Source: DASXHD01 sp038239005
GTDB lineage: Bacteria; Myxococcota_A; Polyangia; Polyangiales; Polyangiaceae
NCBI GenBank assembly: GCA_038239005.1
Contig: JBBSFE010000015.1
Span: 1 to 64,000 of the forward strand
Direction: 5' to 3'
DNA length: 64,000 bases
A program made the position numbers and the translations under genes. Every line of letters begins with the position of its first letter. The first letter of the stretch is position 1. The notes below the pieces were generated by a model. That model did not search any database. It worked only from the letters and a program-made list of their open reading frames with translations, and was not told the origin of the DNA. Positions 8,304-16,722 of the stretch are shown in pieces.

Positions 8304-10583
8304 TTATGCGTGTTGCTCCGCAGGCAACGCCGGTTGATCGAACGAAAACGTGAGCTTACCGTCCTTGGCGCCCACTGTGACCCGCCCGCCGTGCTCCAAT
8401 TTCCCGAAAAGAAGCTCATCGCCTAGGGGGCGCTTCACCTCTTCTTGAACGACACGCGCGAGTGGCCGCGCGCCGAAATCCGGGTCGTAGCCTTTGTCGG
8501 CGAGGAACGCGCGGGCCTCGGCGTCGACGACGATTTCGACTTTTCGATCCGCGAGCTGGGCCTCGAGCTCTTTCATGTACTTGTCGACGATGCTCGCCAT
8601 GGTGTCTTTGCTGAGCGAGTTGAACGCGATGCGCGCGTCGAGTCGGTTGCGGAACTCGGGCGAGAACATGATCTTCATCTCGCGATCGGCGTCGCCTTGG
8701 TTACGACCGCCATCGAAGCCGACGGAGCGGCGTGCGAGATCACGCGCGCCGACGTTGCTCGTCATCAGCAAGATGACGTGACGAAAATCTGCGCTCTTGC
8801 CGTTGTTGTCGGTGAGGCGACCGTGGTCCATCACTTGAAGGAGGATGTTGAAGACGTCTTGGTGGGCTTTTTCGATTTCGTCGAGCAAGAGCACCGCGTG
8901 TGGCGTCTTCGAGACGGCGTCGGTGAGCAAGCCGCCTTGATCGAAACCGACGTAGCCAGGCGGCGCGCCGATGAGACGCGAGACCGAGTGGCGCTCCATG
9001 TACTCGCTCATGTCGAAGCGCAAAAACTGAACGCCGAGAATGCGTGCGAGCTGTTTGGCGACTTCGGTTTTGCCGACGCCCGTGGGGCCCGTCAGCAAGA
9101 AGCAACCGATGGGGCGCTCGGGGCTGCGGAGGCCCGCGCGTGCGAGCTTGATGGCGGACGCGAGCTGGTGAATCGCGGGCTCTTGGCCGAAGACGACGCC
9201 TTGGAGATCGGTCTCGAGCGTTTTGAGCCGCGCCTTGTCGTCGCTTTGAACGGTGCGTGGTGGGATCTGCGCCATGCGCGCGAGAACGGTCTCGACGTCG
9301 GACACGGTGACCTTCGGTCGCTCGCCATCCGAGTGCTCTGCGCCCGCGAGCTTCACGGCGGCGCCCGACTCATCCATCAAGTCGATCGCTTTGTCTGGAA
9401 GGCGGCGGTCGTTCAGATACTTCGCGGCGAGCAAGGCCGATTGCTCGATGGCTTCATCGACGTAATCGACCTCGTGAAACGCCTCATACTTAGGCTGCAA
9501 ACCCTTCAGAATGAGCTTGGTTTCGTCCACGGTCGGCTCGAGCACTTCGACGCGCTGGAAGCGGCGGGCGAGGGCGCGATCTTTCTCGAGGTGCGAGCGA
9601 TATTCCTCGAACGTCGTCGAGCCAATGCAGCGCAAGTTGCCCGACGCGAGCGCGGGCTTCAGTAAGTTCGAGGCGTCCATCGAGCCGCCGCTCGTCGCGC
9701 CTGCGCCGACGATCGTGTGGATCTCGTCGATGAAGAGGATGGCTTTGGGGATGTCGCGGAGCGCTTTCAAAACGCCCTTGAGCCGCTCTTCGAAGTCGCC
9801 GCGGTAGCGCGTCCCCGCGAGAAGCGCGCCCATGTCGAGCGAGTAGACCTGCGAGCCCGCGAGCGCTTTCGGAATGCGACCTTCGTGGATGGCGAGTGCG
9901 AGCCCATCGACGATGGCGGTCTTGCCGACGCCCGAGTCGCCGACGAGCACGGGATTGTTCTTTTTGCGACGGGCGAGGATTTGAATGATGCGCGCGATTT
10001 CGCGCTGGCGGCCGACGAGCGGATCGATGCGCCCTTCTGCCGCTTCTTTGTTGAGCAGCACCGTGAACGACTCGAGCGGGTTGCGCATGGTGGCGTCGCC
10101 GGCTGCGTCGACCTTGCGTGGATCGCCCGTGATGTCGCCACCGGCGCCTTCGGCTTCGAGCTTGCTCGTGCCGTGCGAGATGAACGACACGACATCGAGC
10201 CGCGTGACGCCCATCTCCTCGAGTGTGTTCACGGCGAACGAATCGGCCTCGGCGAAGATCGCGACGAGCACGTTGGCGCTCAGCACTTCTTCTTTGCCGC
10301 TCGACGTCACGTGCATGTCCGCGCGGCGAATGGCGCGGCTCGCACCCACCGAGAGCGTCGGGACGCTCTCTTCGTCGAGCGATTCCATTTCGTCGAGGTG
10401 AGCTTCGAGCTGCTTCTTCAGCTCTTTCACGTCGCCGCCGGAGTGGCGGATGATCTTGGCGGTGGCGTCGTCGTAAAGGAGGGCGAGCAGGAGGTGCTCG
10501 ATCGTGACGTACTCGTGATGGCGGCGCGAGGCTTCGTTGGCCGCCACGGTGAGGGCAATTTGGACTTCGGTGCTGAGGCGCAT
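8304..10583 (-). CDS. clpA: ATP-dependent Clp protease ATP-binding subunit ClpA
   Basis: The 759-aa product has the full ClpA layout: a double Clp-N repeat (1-145), a first AAA+ domain with GDSGVGKT at 215-222 and a LFIDEIHT Walker B, and a second AAA+ domain with GPTGVGKT near 500 and LLLDEIEKAH, then the D2-small domain. ClpA unfolds proteins and feeds them to ClpP, which is not in this window. Its ATG follows the stop of clpS with no gap, so the adaptor and the unfoldase are made together. Length is normal for the family. Confidence 0.95.
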   Translation of the reverse strand: MRLSTEVQIALTVAANEASRRHHEYVTIEHLLLALLYDDATAKIIRHSGGDVKELKKQLEAHLDEMESLDEESVPTLSVGASRAIRRADMHVTSSGKEEVLSANVLVAIFAEADSFAVNTLEEMGVTRLDVVSFISHGTSKLEAEGAGGDITGDPRKVDAAGDATMRNPLESFTVLLNKEAAEGRIDPLVGRQREIARIIQILARRKKNNPVLVGDSGVGKTAIVDGLALAIHEGRIPKALAGSQVYSLDMGALLAGTRYRGDFEERLKGVLKALRDIPKAILFIDEIHTIVGAGATSGGSMDASNLLKPALASGNLRCIGSTTFEEYRSHLEKDRALARRFQRVEVLEPTVDETKLILKGLQPKYEAFHEVDYVDEAIEQSALLAAKYLNDRRLPDKAIDLMDESGAAVKLAGAEHSDGERPKVTVSDVETVLARMAQIPPRTVQSDDKARLKTLETDLQGVVFGQEPAIHQLASAIKLARAGLRSPERPIGCFLLTGPTGVGKTEVAKQLARILGVQFLRFDMSEYMERHSVSRLIGAPPGYVGFDQGGLLTDAVSKTPHAVLLLDEIEKAHQDVFNILLQVMDHGRLTDNNGKSADFRHVILLMTSNVGARDLARRSVGFDGGRNQGDADREMKIMFSPEFRNRLDARIAFNSLSKDTMASIVDKYMKELEAQLADRKVEIVVDAEARAFLADKGYDPDFGARPLARVVQEEVKRPLGDELLFGKLEHGGRVTVGAKDGKLTFSFDQPALPAEQHA

Positions 10584-10931
10584 TTAATCGGACTCCGGCT
10601 CTGCCGTGACGAGAAGGGGCATCCCGTAGTCGCGGGCGAATTCGGTCACCTTTTCGACTTTGGTCTCGGCGACGTCACGCGTGTAGACACCGGCGACGCC
10701 GTTACCCTTCTTGTGAACCGTCAGCATGATGTAATTCGCTTCGCTCTCGCTCTTGTGGAAGAATTGCATGAGCGCCAAAACGACGAATTCCATCGTCGTG
10801 TAGTCGTCATTGTGGAAGAGGACCTTGTAGCGCCGGGGAACGGTGCTCTTGGGTTTGACCTTCTCGACGACCTGACCGTCGAGCTCGTCGCCCCCCGTAG
10901 GAGCCCCGGGACGTGTGGGGTTGTTCGGCAT
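10584..10931 (-). CDS. clpS: ClpS adaptor (N-end rule)
   Basis: The 115-aa product has the ClpS fold signature: VLFHNDDYTTMEFVV, with the NDDYT residues that hold an N-terminal degron side chain, then the conserved His-Lys helix and a TKVEKV segment. ClpS binds ClpA's N-domain and hands over proteins with destabilising N-terminal residues. A poorly conserved Pro/Gly-rich 30-residue N-terminal tail precedes the core, as in other ClpS proteins where it drives delivery. The gene is directly followed by clpA. Confidence 0.93.
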   Translation of the reverse strand: MPNNPTRPGAPTGGDELDGQVVEKVKPKSTVPRRYKVLFHNDDYTTMEFVVLALMQFFHKSESEANYIMLTVHKKGNGVAGVYTRDVAETKVEKVTEFARDYGMPLLVTAEPESD

Positions 10932-10966
10932 GCCCGATCCCGAAGTTTGCGGAGGACAATGGCAAG

Positions 10967-10995
10967 TTGCAAGAGGTGAAGAAGCTTTCTAACAT
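10967..10995 (+). promoter_or_regulatory. Candidate sigma-70-type promoter for the kinase gene
   Basis: TTGCAA (10967-10972) and TAACAT (10990-10995) are separated by 17 bases, the ideal spacing. Transcription would begin near 11002, only about six bases before the kinase ATG, so the mRNA would have almost no leader. The match is by eye. Confidence 0.4.
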
Positions 10996-11007
10996 TCTGG
11001 GTAGCGC

Positions 11008-12423
11008 ATGGAGCTCGCGGAGAACGTCGTTGTCGCGGGGAAGTTCCGGCTGGTCAAGATGATCGGCCGAGGCGGAATGGGGTCGGTTTGGCAGGCCAAC
11101 CACCTCGCCCTCGACATTCCTTGCGCCGTGAAATTCATCGAGGGCGATTTCGCCCACGTCCCGGAGATGCAGGCGCGGTTTCAGCGCGAGGCCAAGGCTG
11201 CCGCCGCGCTGCGTAGCCCGCATGTCGTGCAGATCCTCGACCACGACATCTGGGAGGGCATGCCGTACATCGCGATGGAGCTCCTCGACGGCGAAGAGCT
11301 CAGCAAGCGCTTATCGAAGCAAGTCGCGCTCTCGCCCGCCGAGACGGTCGCGGTGCTCGGGCAAGTTTGCCGCGCGCTCAGCAAAGCTCATGCGGCGGGC
11401 ATCGTTCACCGCGATCTCAAACCCGATAATTTGTTTTTGGTCCGCGACGATGATCGCGAGATCGTGAAGATTCTCGATTTCGGGATCGCAAAAAGCAAAA
11501 ATCCGAACCTCGACATCGGCGGCAACACCAAGACGGGCGCCATGCTCGGCACGCCCTATTACATGAGCCCCGAGCAAGCCCAGGGGAACAAATCGATCGA
11601 TGGGCGCGCGGATCTGTGGGCGCTCGGCGTCATCGCGTTCGAATGCATGACGGGCAAGCGTCCGTTCGAAAGCGACGCCCTCGGCGATCTGTTGATGCAG
11701 ATCATGGTGAAGCCGTTGCCCTTGCCATCGCAAGAGCGCGTGGGCGTGCCGCGCTCGTTCGATACGTGGTTTCAGAAAGCGTGCGCGCGCGATCCGAACG
11801 ATCGCTTTCAAACGGCAAAGGAGCTCTCGGAAGGACTCGCGCTCGCGCTCAACACCGGCGCCGTGACGGAGATGATGGCCGCGCCTTCGAGCGCGATGAT
11901 GGTCGGCGCAACGCTCCCGTTGAACACACCGAACCCGCTCAACACGCCAAATCCGTATCTGCCCGTCCAGCCCGCACTTTCGCAAAGCGCACCGGGCGTT
12001 CCCGGTCCGCCGACACCGTTCGTGCACGCGGCCAGCATCGAAGCGTTCGAATCGCCGAAAAAATCGATGCTCGGCGTGTTCATCGGCGTGGGCGCCGTCT
12101 TCGCCGTGATGGTCGTCGTCGGCATCGTTTTCGCGATGAAGAGCGGAAGCGCGGGCACCGCAACCACCGTAACGCCGAGCTCCGCCGCCGCCAGCACCAA
12201 CGCCAACGCCGCCACCAGCACCAACGCCAACGCCAACGCCAACGCGACAGCAGCGACAACCACGCCGACGGTCGCGGCAACCGCGGAGCCGACCGCGACC
12301 GCGACCGCGACTGCCGTCGCGACCGTTGCCACGGGTCACGGCCGTCCGCTTCCGTCCGCGACCGCGAAGCCGAGCGCTCAGGCGACGAGCACCGTGAAAC
12401 CCGGCACCGATCTCGGGTTCTAA
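11008..12423 (+). CDS. Transmembrane Ser/Thr protein kinase (Hanks type)
   Basis: The 471-aa product has a complete kinase domain in residues 13-275: glycine loop GRGGMG (20-25), Lys42 in CAVKF, HRDLKPDN catalytic loop, DFG and GTPYYMSPEQ. A single membrane helix at about 354-375 follows a Pro-rich linker, and the last 90 residues are an Ala/Thr/Asn-rich repeat region that would lie outside the membrane, a plan common in myxobacterial sensor kinases. No ligand-binding domain such as PASTA is visible outside. The next gene starts two bases after the stop codon and is probably co-transcribed. Confidence 0.9.
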   Translation: MELAENVVVAGKFRLVKMIGRGGMGSVWQANHLALDIPCAVKFIEGDFAHVPEMQARFQREAKAAAALRSPHVVQILDHDIWEGMPYIAMELLDGEELSKRLSKQVALSPAETVAVLGQVCRALSKAHAAGIVHRDLKPDNLFLVRDDDREIVKILDFGIAKSKNPNLDIGGNTKTGAMLGTPYYMSPEQAQGNKSIDGRADLWALGVIAFECMTGKRPFESDALGDLLMQIMVKPLPLPSQERVGVPRSFDTWFQKACARDPNDRFQTAKELSEGLALALNTGAVTEMMAAPSSAMMVGATLPLNTPNPLNTPNPYLPVQPALSQSAPGVPGPPTPFVHAASIEAFESPKKSMLGVFIGVGAVFAVMVVVGIVFAMKSGSAGTATTVTPSSAAASTNANAATSTNANANANATAATTTPTVAATAEPTATATATAVATVATGHGRPLPSATAKPSAQATSTVKPGTDLGF

Positions 12424-12424
12424 C

Positions 12425-13198
12425 GTGCGACTCGCGCGTGTGATCACGTCACTCGGCGATCCCGTGCTGAGGCGCGAGCTCGTGATCGAGAAGATTTCGA
12501 TCGAGGACACCGCCGCAATCGCAGTTGCGCTCGACGAGCTCGGTGTCGCCGCAGAGCAGGGCGACGTGCACGCGAAAGAAGCGCTCATCGCAGTGGTCGA
12601 TGCGTTCGCGGATTTGCGCGCGGAAGCGGCGGTTCAGCGCTTGCGCGAAGAAGCCGCGGGCGCGGGGCTCGTGACGCTCGACCGGCTCCTCCGCCGGCCG
12701 GTGCATTCGATCCCCACGGGCCCGCGCTCTCAGCGACCACCGGACTACGGATACGGCCGCCCGCTCACGCTCGGCGAACGGAAATCACTCGCGCGCCGCC
12801 CTGATCGCAACGTGCTCGAGCGGTTGCTCGGCGATCCACACCCCGACGTCATTCGCGGCGTTCTCCGCAACGCGCGCCTCACGGAAGACGACGTCGTGCG
12901 TTTCGTCGCGCGCGTACCGGGTCGCCCCGAGCTCCTCAGCGAAGTCGCGCGTTCCCCGGCGTGGGCGCACCGCCCGCGCGTGCGTTTGTCACTCGTGCTG
13001 AACCCGCTCACGCCGACCGATCTCACGATGCCGCTCGCGGGCCTCCTCCTTCGGCACGAGCTCAAGCTCGTCATCGAATCCACCAACGTACCCGCCGCCC
13101 TCCGCGCCGCCTCGGTCGAGCATCTCCGCCGCAAATATCCTCACGACAACGCTTCGAAGTCCCCGACGGGGGACTCCCACGGCACTCAACTTCACTGA
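12425..13198 (+). CDS. Hypothetical helical protein, HEAT-repeat-like
   Basis: The 257-aa product starts at a GTG two bases after the kinase stop. It is rich in Leu, Arg and Ala helices; segments such as DRNVLERLLGDPHPDVIRGV and ELLSEVARSPAWAHRP repeat an approximately 25-residue helix pair pattern in which D-P-x-x-x-V-R marks HEAT-like turns. No catalytic motif and no signal peptide are seen. The tight spacing suggests it works with the kinase, perhaps as a substrate or scaffold; this is inference from position only. Confidence 0.65.
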   Translation: MRLARVITSLGDPVLRRELVIEKISIEDTAAIAVALDELGVAAEQGDVHAKEALIAVVDAFADLRAEAAVQRLREEAAGAGLVTLDRLLRRPVHSIPTGPRSQRPPDYGYGRPLTLGERKSLARRPDRNVLERLLGDPHPDVIRGVLRNARLTEDDVVRFVARVPGRPELLSEVARSPAWAHRPRVRLSLVLNPLTPTDLTMPLAGLLLRHELKLVIESTNVPAALRAASVEHLRRKYPHDNASKSPTGDSHGTQLH

Positions 13199-13199
13199 G

Positions 13200-13526
13200 T
13201 CATTCTTCGTCGTCGAGGTCGATGAGGGCGACAGCGCTGGCGAAGATCGCGTCGCTGCAGGTTGGGCAGAGCGGGACTTCTTCGCGGCGGACTTCGGCGC
13301 CGCGGGCCCAGATGTAGACGCCCGTGCCTTGCTCTTCGCTGTTGGCTGAAGAGAGGGGTGTGTCGCACACGTCGCAGCGGATGATGGAGGCTTCCGCGAA
13401 GAGGTCGTGGTGGGTCGCCGTCGCGAACGGAGTGGTTTGCGGCGGGGCGGGCTCGCGTATGCTTTCTTGGCGGGCGGATTCGGGGCCCGCTTGGGGCTCG
13501 TGAGCTCTCGCCGTCGCGCGTCCCAT
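13200..13526 (-). CDS. Small zinc-ribbon protein
   Basis: The 108-aa product has a disordered N-terminal half and then two CxxC pairs (CDVCDTP and CPTCSD) about 40 residues apart, a zinc-ribbon layout. The C-terminus is acidic (IDLDDEE). It has no signal peptide and no recognised family. Its stop lies one base from the convergent upstream gene, and it is divergent from the Tat-exported DUF362 gene with a 139-bp gap that must hold both promoters. Confidence 0.6.
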   Translation of the reverse strand: MGRATARAHEPQAGPESARQESIREPAPPQTTPFATATHHDLFAEASIIRCDVCDTPLSSANSEEQGTGVYIWARGAEVRREEVPLCPTCSDAIFASAVALIDLDDEE

Positions 13527-13665
13527 CGAACGCTCACATTACATCACGTCGCCACGCTCGTCATGGGCGTTCGCGCCAGTGCCGGACCCACCTCTTCTTT
13601 GGGAAGTTGGGCCAAAACCTACGCTTGCTTGCTCAGGATCATGCGCGCAAGGTAAAAACAAGCTC

Positions 13666-14658
13666 GTGAGCGATCCCAAGGACCCAAAGGACTCAAGTCG
13701 ACGCGATGCGCTCCAGCGCGTCGGCCTCGCCACGGGTGTGCTTGCGGCTGGCGCCGTCATCGGCCGCGCCGCGTGGGACCACGGCGGCTTCGGTCTCGAA
13801 GCCGCGCAAGGCGCTCGCCAAGTCCGCGATTTCCGCGATCCGTCTCTTCGCCAAGACACGCAATTCGCCGAAATCGGAATCGCCAAGCAGGGCTCGCCCG
13901 AAGAGCTCGTCACGCGCGCTCTCGCGGCGCTCGGCGGCATGAAGCGCTTCGTGTCACGCCATGACGTCGTCGTCGTCAAACCGAACATCGGTTGGGACCG
14001 CATGCCGATCCACGCGGCCAACACGAATCCCGATGTCGTCGCGGCAGTCGTCAAAGCCGCATACGACGCGGGCGCCAAACGCGTCGTCGTCGCTGATGGG
14101 TCGTGCAACGATCCGAATCGCTGCTTTCAGCGCTCCGGCATTTGGAGCAAGGCCTACGCCGTCGGCGCCGAGGTCGTGCTTCCCGCGGAGCATCGCTATC
14201 GCACGATGCGCCTCCAAGGCGACGTCCTCGACGAATGGCCCGTCTTCACGACGCTCGTCGACGCCGACAAGGTCATCAACGTCCCCGTCGCCAAACATCA
14301 CAACCTCGCGAAGTTCACCGCGGCGATGAAAAATTGGTACGGCGTTCTCGGTGGCCGCCGCAATCGTCTCCACCAAAACATCGACACATCGATCGCCGAC
14401 CTCGCAACCTTCATGCGGCCGACGCTCACCATCATCGACGCCGTGCGCGTGCTCGTGCGCAACGGCCCGCAAGGGGGCAACGTCGACGACACGCGCGAGA
14501 TGCACACCGTCATCGCATCGGTCGATCAAGTCGCCGCTGACGCCTACGCGTGCACGCTCATCGGCCAACACCGCGACAACCTCCCGTACCTGAAAATGGC
14601 TCACCAGCGCGGCATCGGCACGATGTACTGGGAAAACCTGCGCGTGAAAGAAGTCTGA
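13666..14658 (+). CDS. DUF362 protein with Tat-type signal
   Basis: From a GTG at 13666 the product is 330 aa. Residues 11-35 read as a twin-arginine signal (SRRDAL followed by a hydrophobic run and AAG), which is why I prefer this start to the longer frame. The body has the DUF362 landmarks VVVKPNIGWD, GAKRVVVADGS, NVPVAKHH and AAMKNWYGVLGG. DUF362 proteins often accompany ferredoxins; their reaction is not known. The Tat signal implies folding, perhaps with a cofactor, before export. It is followed two bases later by a large polyferredoxin gene, which supports a shared electron-transfer role. Confidence 0.8.
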   Translation: MSDPKDPKDSSRRDALQRVGLATGVLAAGAVIGRAAWDHGGFGLEAAQGARQVRDFRDPSLRQDTQFAEIGIAKQGSPEELVTRALAALGGMKRFVSRHDVVVVKPNIGWDRMPIHAANTNPDVVAAVVKAAYDAGAKRVVVADGSCNDPNRCFQRSGIWSKAYAVGAEVVLPAEHRYRTMRLQGDVLDEWPVFTTLVDADKVINVPVAKHHNLAKFTAAMKNWYGVLGGRRNRLHQNIDTSIADLATFMRPTLTIIDAVRVLVRNGPQGGNVDDTREMHTVIASVDQVAADAYACTLIGQHRDNLPYLKMAHQRGIGTMYWENLRVKEV

Positions 14659-14660
14659 GC

Positions 14661-16487
14661 GTGAGCGAAGTCGATCACGCAAACCCCATCCCGTGGAAAA
14701 CGGGAACGCCGGGCCCCGTGCCTAGCCTCGACGCGCCCGCGAAAAAGACTGCGCCCGCGCCTGCGCCGAAAAAGAAGAAGCTTCCCGGTTCGGGGATTCA
14801 GGCGCGCACAAGCATTCGTACATTGAAGTGGGCGCGTCGCGTCGCCCAGGTCGGGTTCTTCGGCCTCTTCATGTACTTCCTGTTTCAGACGGCGTTTCGC
14901 GGCTCGTTCGCGGCGAGCGCGGATCAAGCGGTGAGGTTGCCGCTTCCAGTCGAAGCGTTCTTGCTCGCCGATCCGTTCGTCTCCGCCATGACAGCGCTCT
15001 CGACGCACACGGTGTATCGCGGGCTTCTCTGGAGCATCGGGCTGCTCGCGCTCACGCTCGTTTTTGGTCGCGTCTTCTGCGGATGGATTTGCCCATTCGG
15101 AACGCTCCACCACTTCTTTGGTTGGCTCCTTCCGTCGCGGCATGGTCGCGGCGCGTCGCGCGTCGAGGCCAACAAGACGCACACGTATCAGCGCGTGAAA
15201 TATTATCTGCTCTACGCGTTCTTGCTCGCGTCCGTCGCGGGCAGCGCGATCGGCGGCATGTTCGATCCGATTTGCATTGCGGTGCGATCGATCGGCCTCG
15301 GCGTCATCCCCGCAACGCAATACCTCACCGGTCGCGGCCTCAACGGCATCGAGACGCACGTTGGCTCGCGCGCGCTTCAGGCATCGGCTGATCACACACA
15401 AGACATCCTCGCGCGCCAAGTGTGGCAGGCGCATCAGTCGTACTTTCACCAAACGTGGCTCATCGTTTTCCTGCTCGTCGGGCTTCTCTTCTTGAACCGT
15501 TTCATTCCGCGCTTCTGGTGTCGCGTGCTTTGCCCGCTTGGCGCGTTCCTCGGCGTGTTCGCGCGCTTCGCCCTCTTCGGCATGGAGAAGGACCACGCGA
15601 AATGCACCGACTGCAACTTGTGCCTCGTGCACTGCCAAGGCGCTGACTCCCCGCAAGGCGGCGTGAAGTGGCGGCAGGACGAATGCCACATGTGCCTCAA
15701 CTGCGAAACCTCGTGCCCCGAGGACGTCATCAAGTTCCGCTTCTTGCCGAACCGGAAGAGCACGATCACCGTTCCCGACACCGATCGCCGCACGGGTCTC
15801 GCCGCAGCCGGCGCTGGCATGCTCTTCTTGCCGGTGTCGCGCGTCGCCGATTCGCTCGACGTCAACTACCACTCGAAGGTGATTCGCCCCCCGGGCGCGG
15901 TCGAAGAGCGCGAGTTTCTCGAGCGCTGCATTCGATGTGCAGAATGCATGAAAGTCTGCCCGAACAACGCGCTCCATCCGGCGTTCTTCGAAGCGGGCAT
16001 CGAAGGTTTGTGGACGCCCATCTTGATCGCGCGCATCGGCTACTGCGAGCACTCGTGCGTGCTCTGCGGCCAAGTCTGCCCGACAGGCGCCATCCAGAAA
16101 ATCACCGAGAAGGAAAAGCTCGGCATCGGCCAAGAGCCGATCAAGATAGGCACCGCGTTTTACGATCACGGTCGCTGCTTGCCTTGGTCGATGCAGACGC
16201 CATGCATCGTCTGCGAAGAGTTCTGCCCGACCTCACCGAAAGCGATTTGGGTCGAAGAAGTCGAAGCCCCGATGCGCGACAGCAAGCCCGGCCCGAACGG
16301 CGAGTCACCCGCAATGAAGACGGTGAAGCTCCAGCGCCCGCACGTCGACCCGTCGCTCTGCATCGGCTGCGGCGCGTGCGAGAAGGTGTGCCCGGTGCAA
16401 GACCAGCCGGCCGTGTACATCACGAGCGTCGGCGAATCGCGCAGCAAGACGAACGTCATCCTGCTCGAGAACACCAAGTACAGCTGA
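14661..16487 (+). CDS. NapH-NapG-like membrane polyferredoxin fusion
   Basis: The 608-aa product (GTG start) begins with about four membrane helices carrying CGWICPFG (140-147) and CRVLCPLGA, the cysteine pairs of NapH/NosR-type quinol oxidising proteins. Two classic [4Fe-4S] motifs follow at about 315 and 342. At 376 there is DRRTGLAAAGAGMLFLP, which looks like a buried Tat signal, and then four more cluster motifs starting at about 423, 462, 525 and 567 in the order found in NapG/MauN. So one chain appears to join NapH and NapG, six ferredoxin clusters in all. It probably takes electrons from quinol and passes them outward. No nitrate reductase is nearby; the neighbour is DUF362. Confidence 0.85.
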   Translation: MSEVDHANPIPWKTGTPGPVPSLDAPAKKTAPAPAPKKKKLPGSGIQARTSIRTLKWARRVAQVGFFGLFMYFLFQTAFRGSFAASADQAVRLPLPVEAFLLADPFVSAMTALSTHTVYRGLLWSIGLLALTLVFGRVFCGWICPFGTLHHFFGWLLPSRHGRGASRVEANKTHTYQRVKYYLLYAFLLASVAGSAIGGMFDPICIAVRSIGLGVIPATQYLTGRGLNGIETHVGSRALQASADHTQDILARQVWQAHQSYFHQTWLIVFLLVGLLFLNRFIPRFWCRVLCPLGAFLGVFARFALFGMEKDHAKCTDCNLCLVHCQGADSPQGGVKWRQDECHMCLNCETSCPEDVIKFRFLPNRKSTITVPDTDRRTGLAAAGAGMLFLPVSRVADSLDVNYHSKVIRPPGAVEEREFLERCIRCAECMKVCPNNALHPAFFEAGIEGLWTPILIARIGYCEHSCVLCGQVCPTGAIQKITEKEKLGIGQEPIKIGTAFYDHGRCLPWSMQTPCIVCEEFCPTSPKAIWVEEVEAPMRDSKPGPNGESPAMKTVKLQRPHVDPSLCIGCGACEKVCPVQDQPAVYITSVGESRSKTNVILLENTKYS

Positions 16488-16543
16488 CCTCGCGCACGCC
16501 AACGCGGACGCCAACGCCAACGCCAACCGAAGGCTCTGACGAG

Positions 16544-16645
16544 GAGACCGAGACGGAGACCGAGACGGAGACCGAGACGGAGACCGAGACGGAGACCGAG
16601 ACGGAGACCGAGACCGAGACCGAGACCGAGACGGAGACCGAGACC
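16544..16645. repeat. Hexamer tandem repeat, 17 copies
   Basis: This is 102 bases of uninterrupted GAGACC and GAGACG units, 17 copies, mostly alternating and with a run of GAGACC near the right end. A shorter array of GCCAAC units (16511-16528) lies to its left. It sits between the polyferredoxin stop and the left end of the insertion sequence. In one frame it would read (Glu-Thr)n, but no gene is supported there. It is a candidate variable-number repeat. Confidence 0.9.
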
Positions 16646-16666
16646 CGGTCGGACTCCGTCTGTGAG

Positions 16667-16711
16667 ACCGGAGACATGCCTGACAGATCAGTCCGAGGAC
16701 ATGCCTGACAG
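16667..16711 (+). repeat. IS left end: two tandem copies of the terminal repeat
   Basis: Two copies of a 20-bp motif with core GACATGCCTGACAG lie 25 bases apart (16667-16686 and 16692-16711). The outer copy begins 21 bases after the hexamer repeat. The inner copy ends 11 bases before the transposase stop codon. Confidence 0.8.
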
Positions 16712-16722
16712 GTTCTCTTTCA

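Noticed and set aside
16544..16645. Possible CRISPR or protein repeat in the hexamer array
   Set aside because: Units are six bases with no spacers, and the (Glu-Thr) frame has no start, ribosome site or neighbour support.
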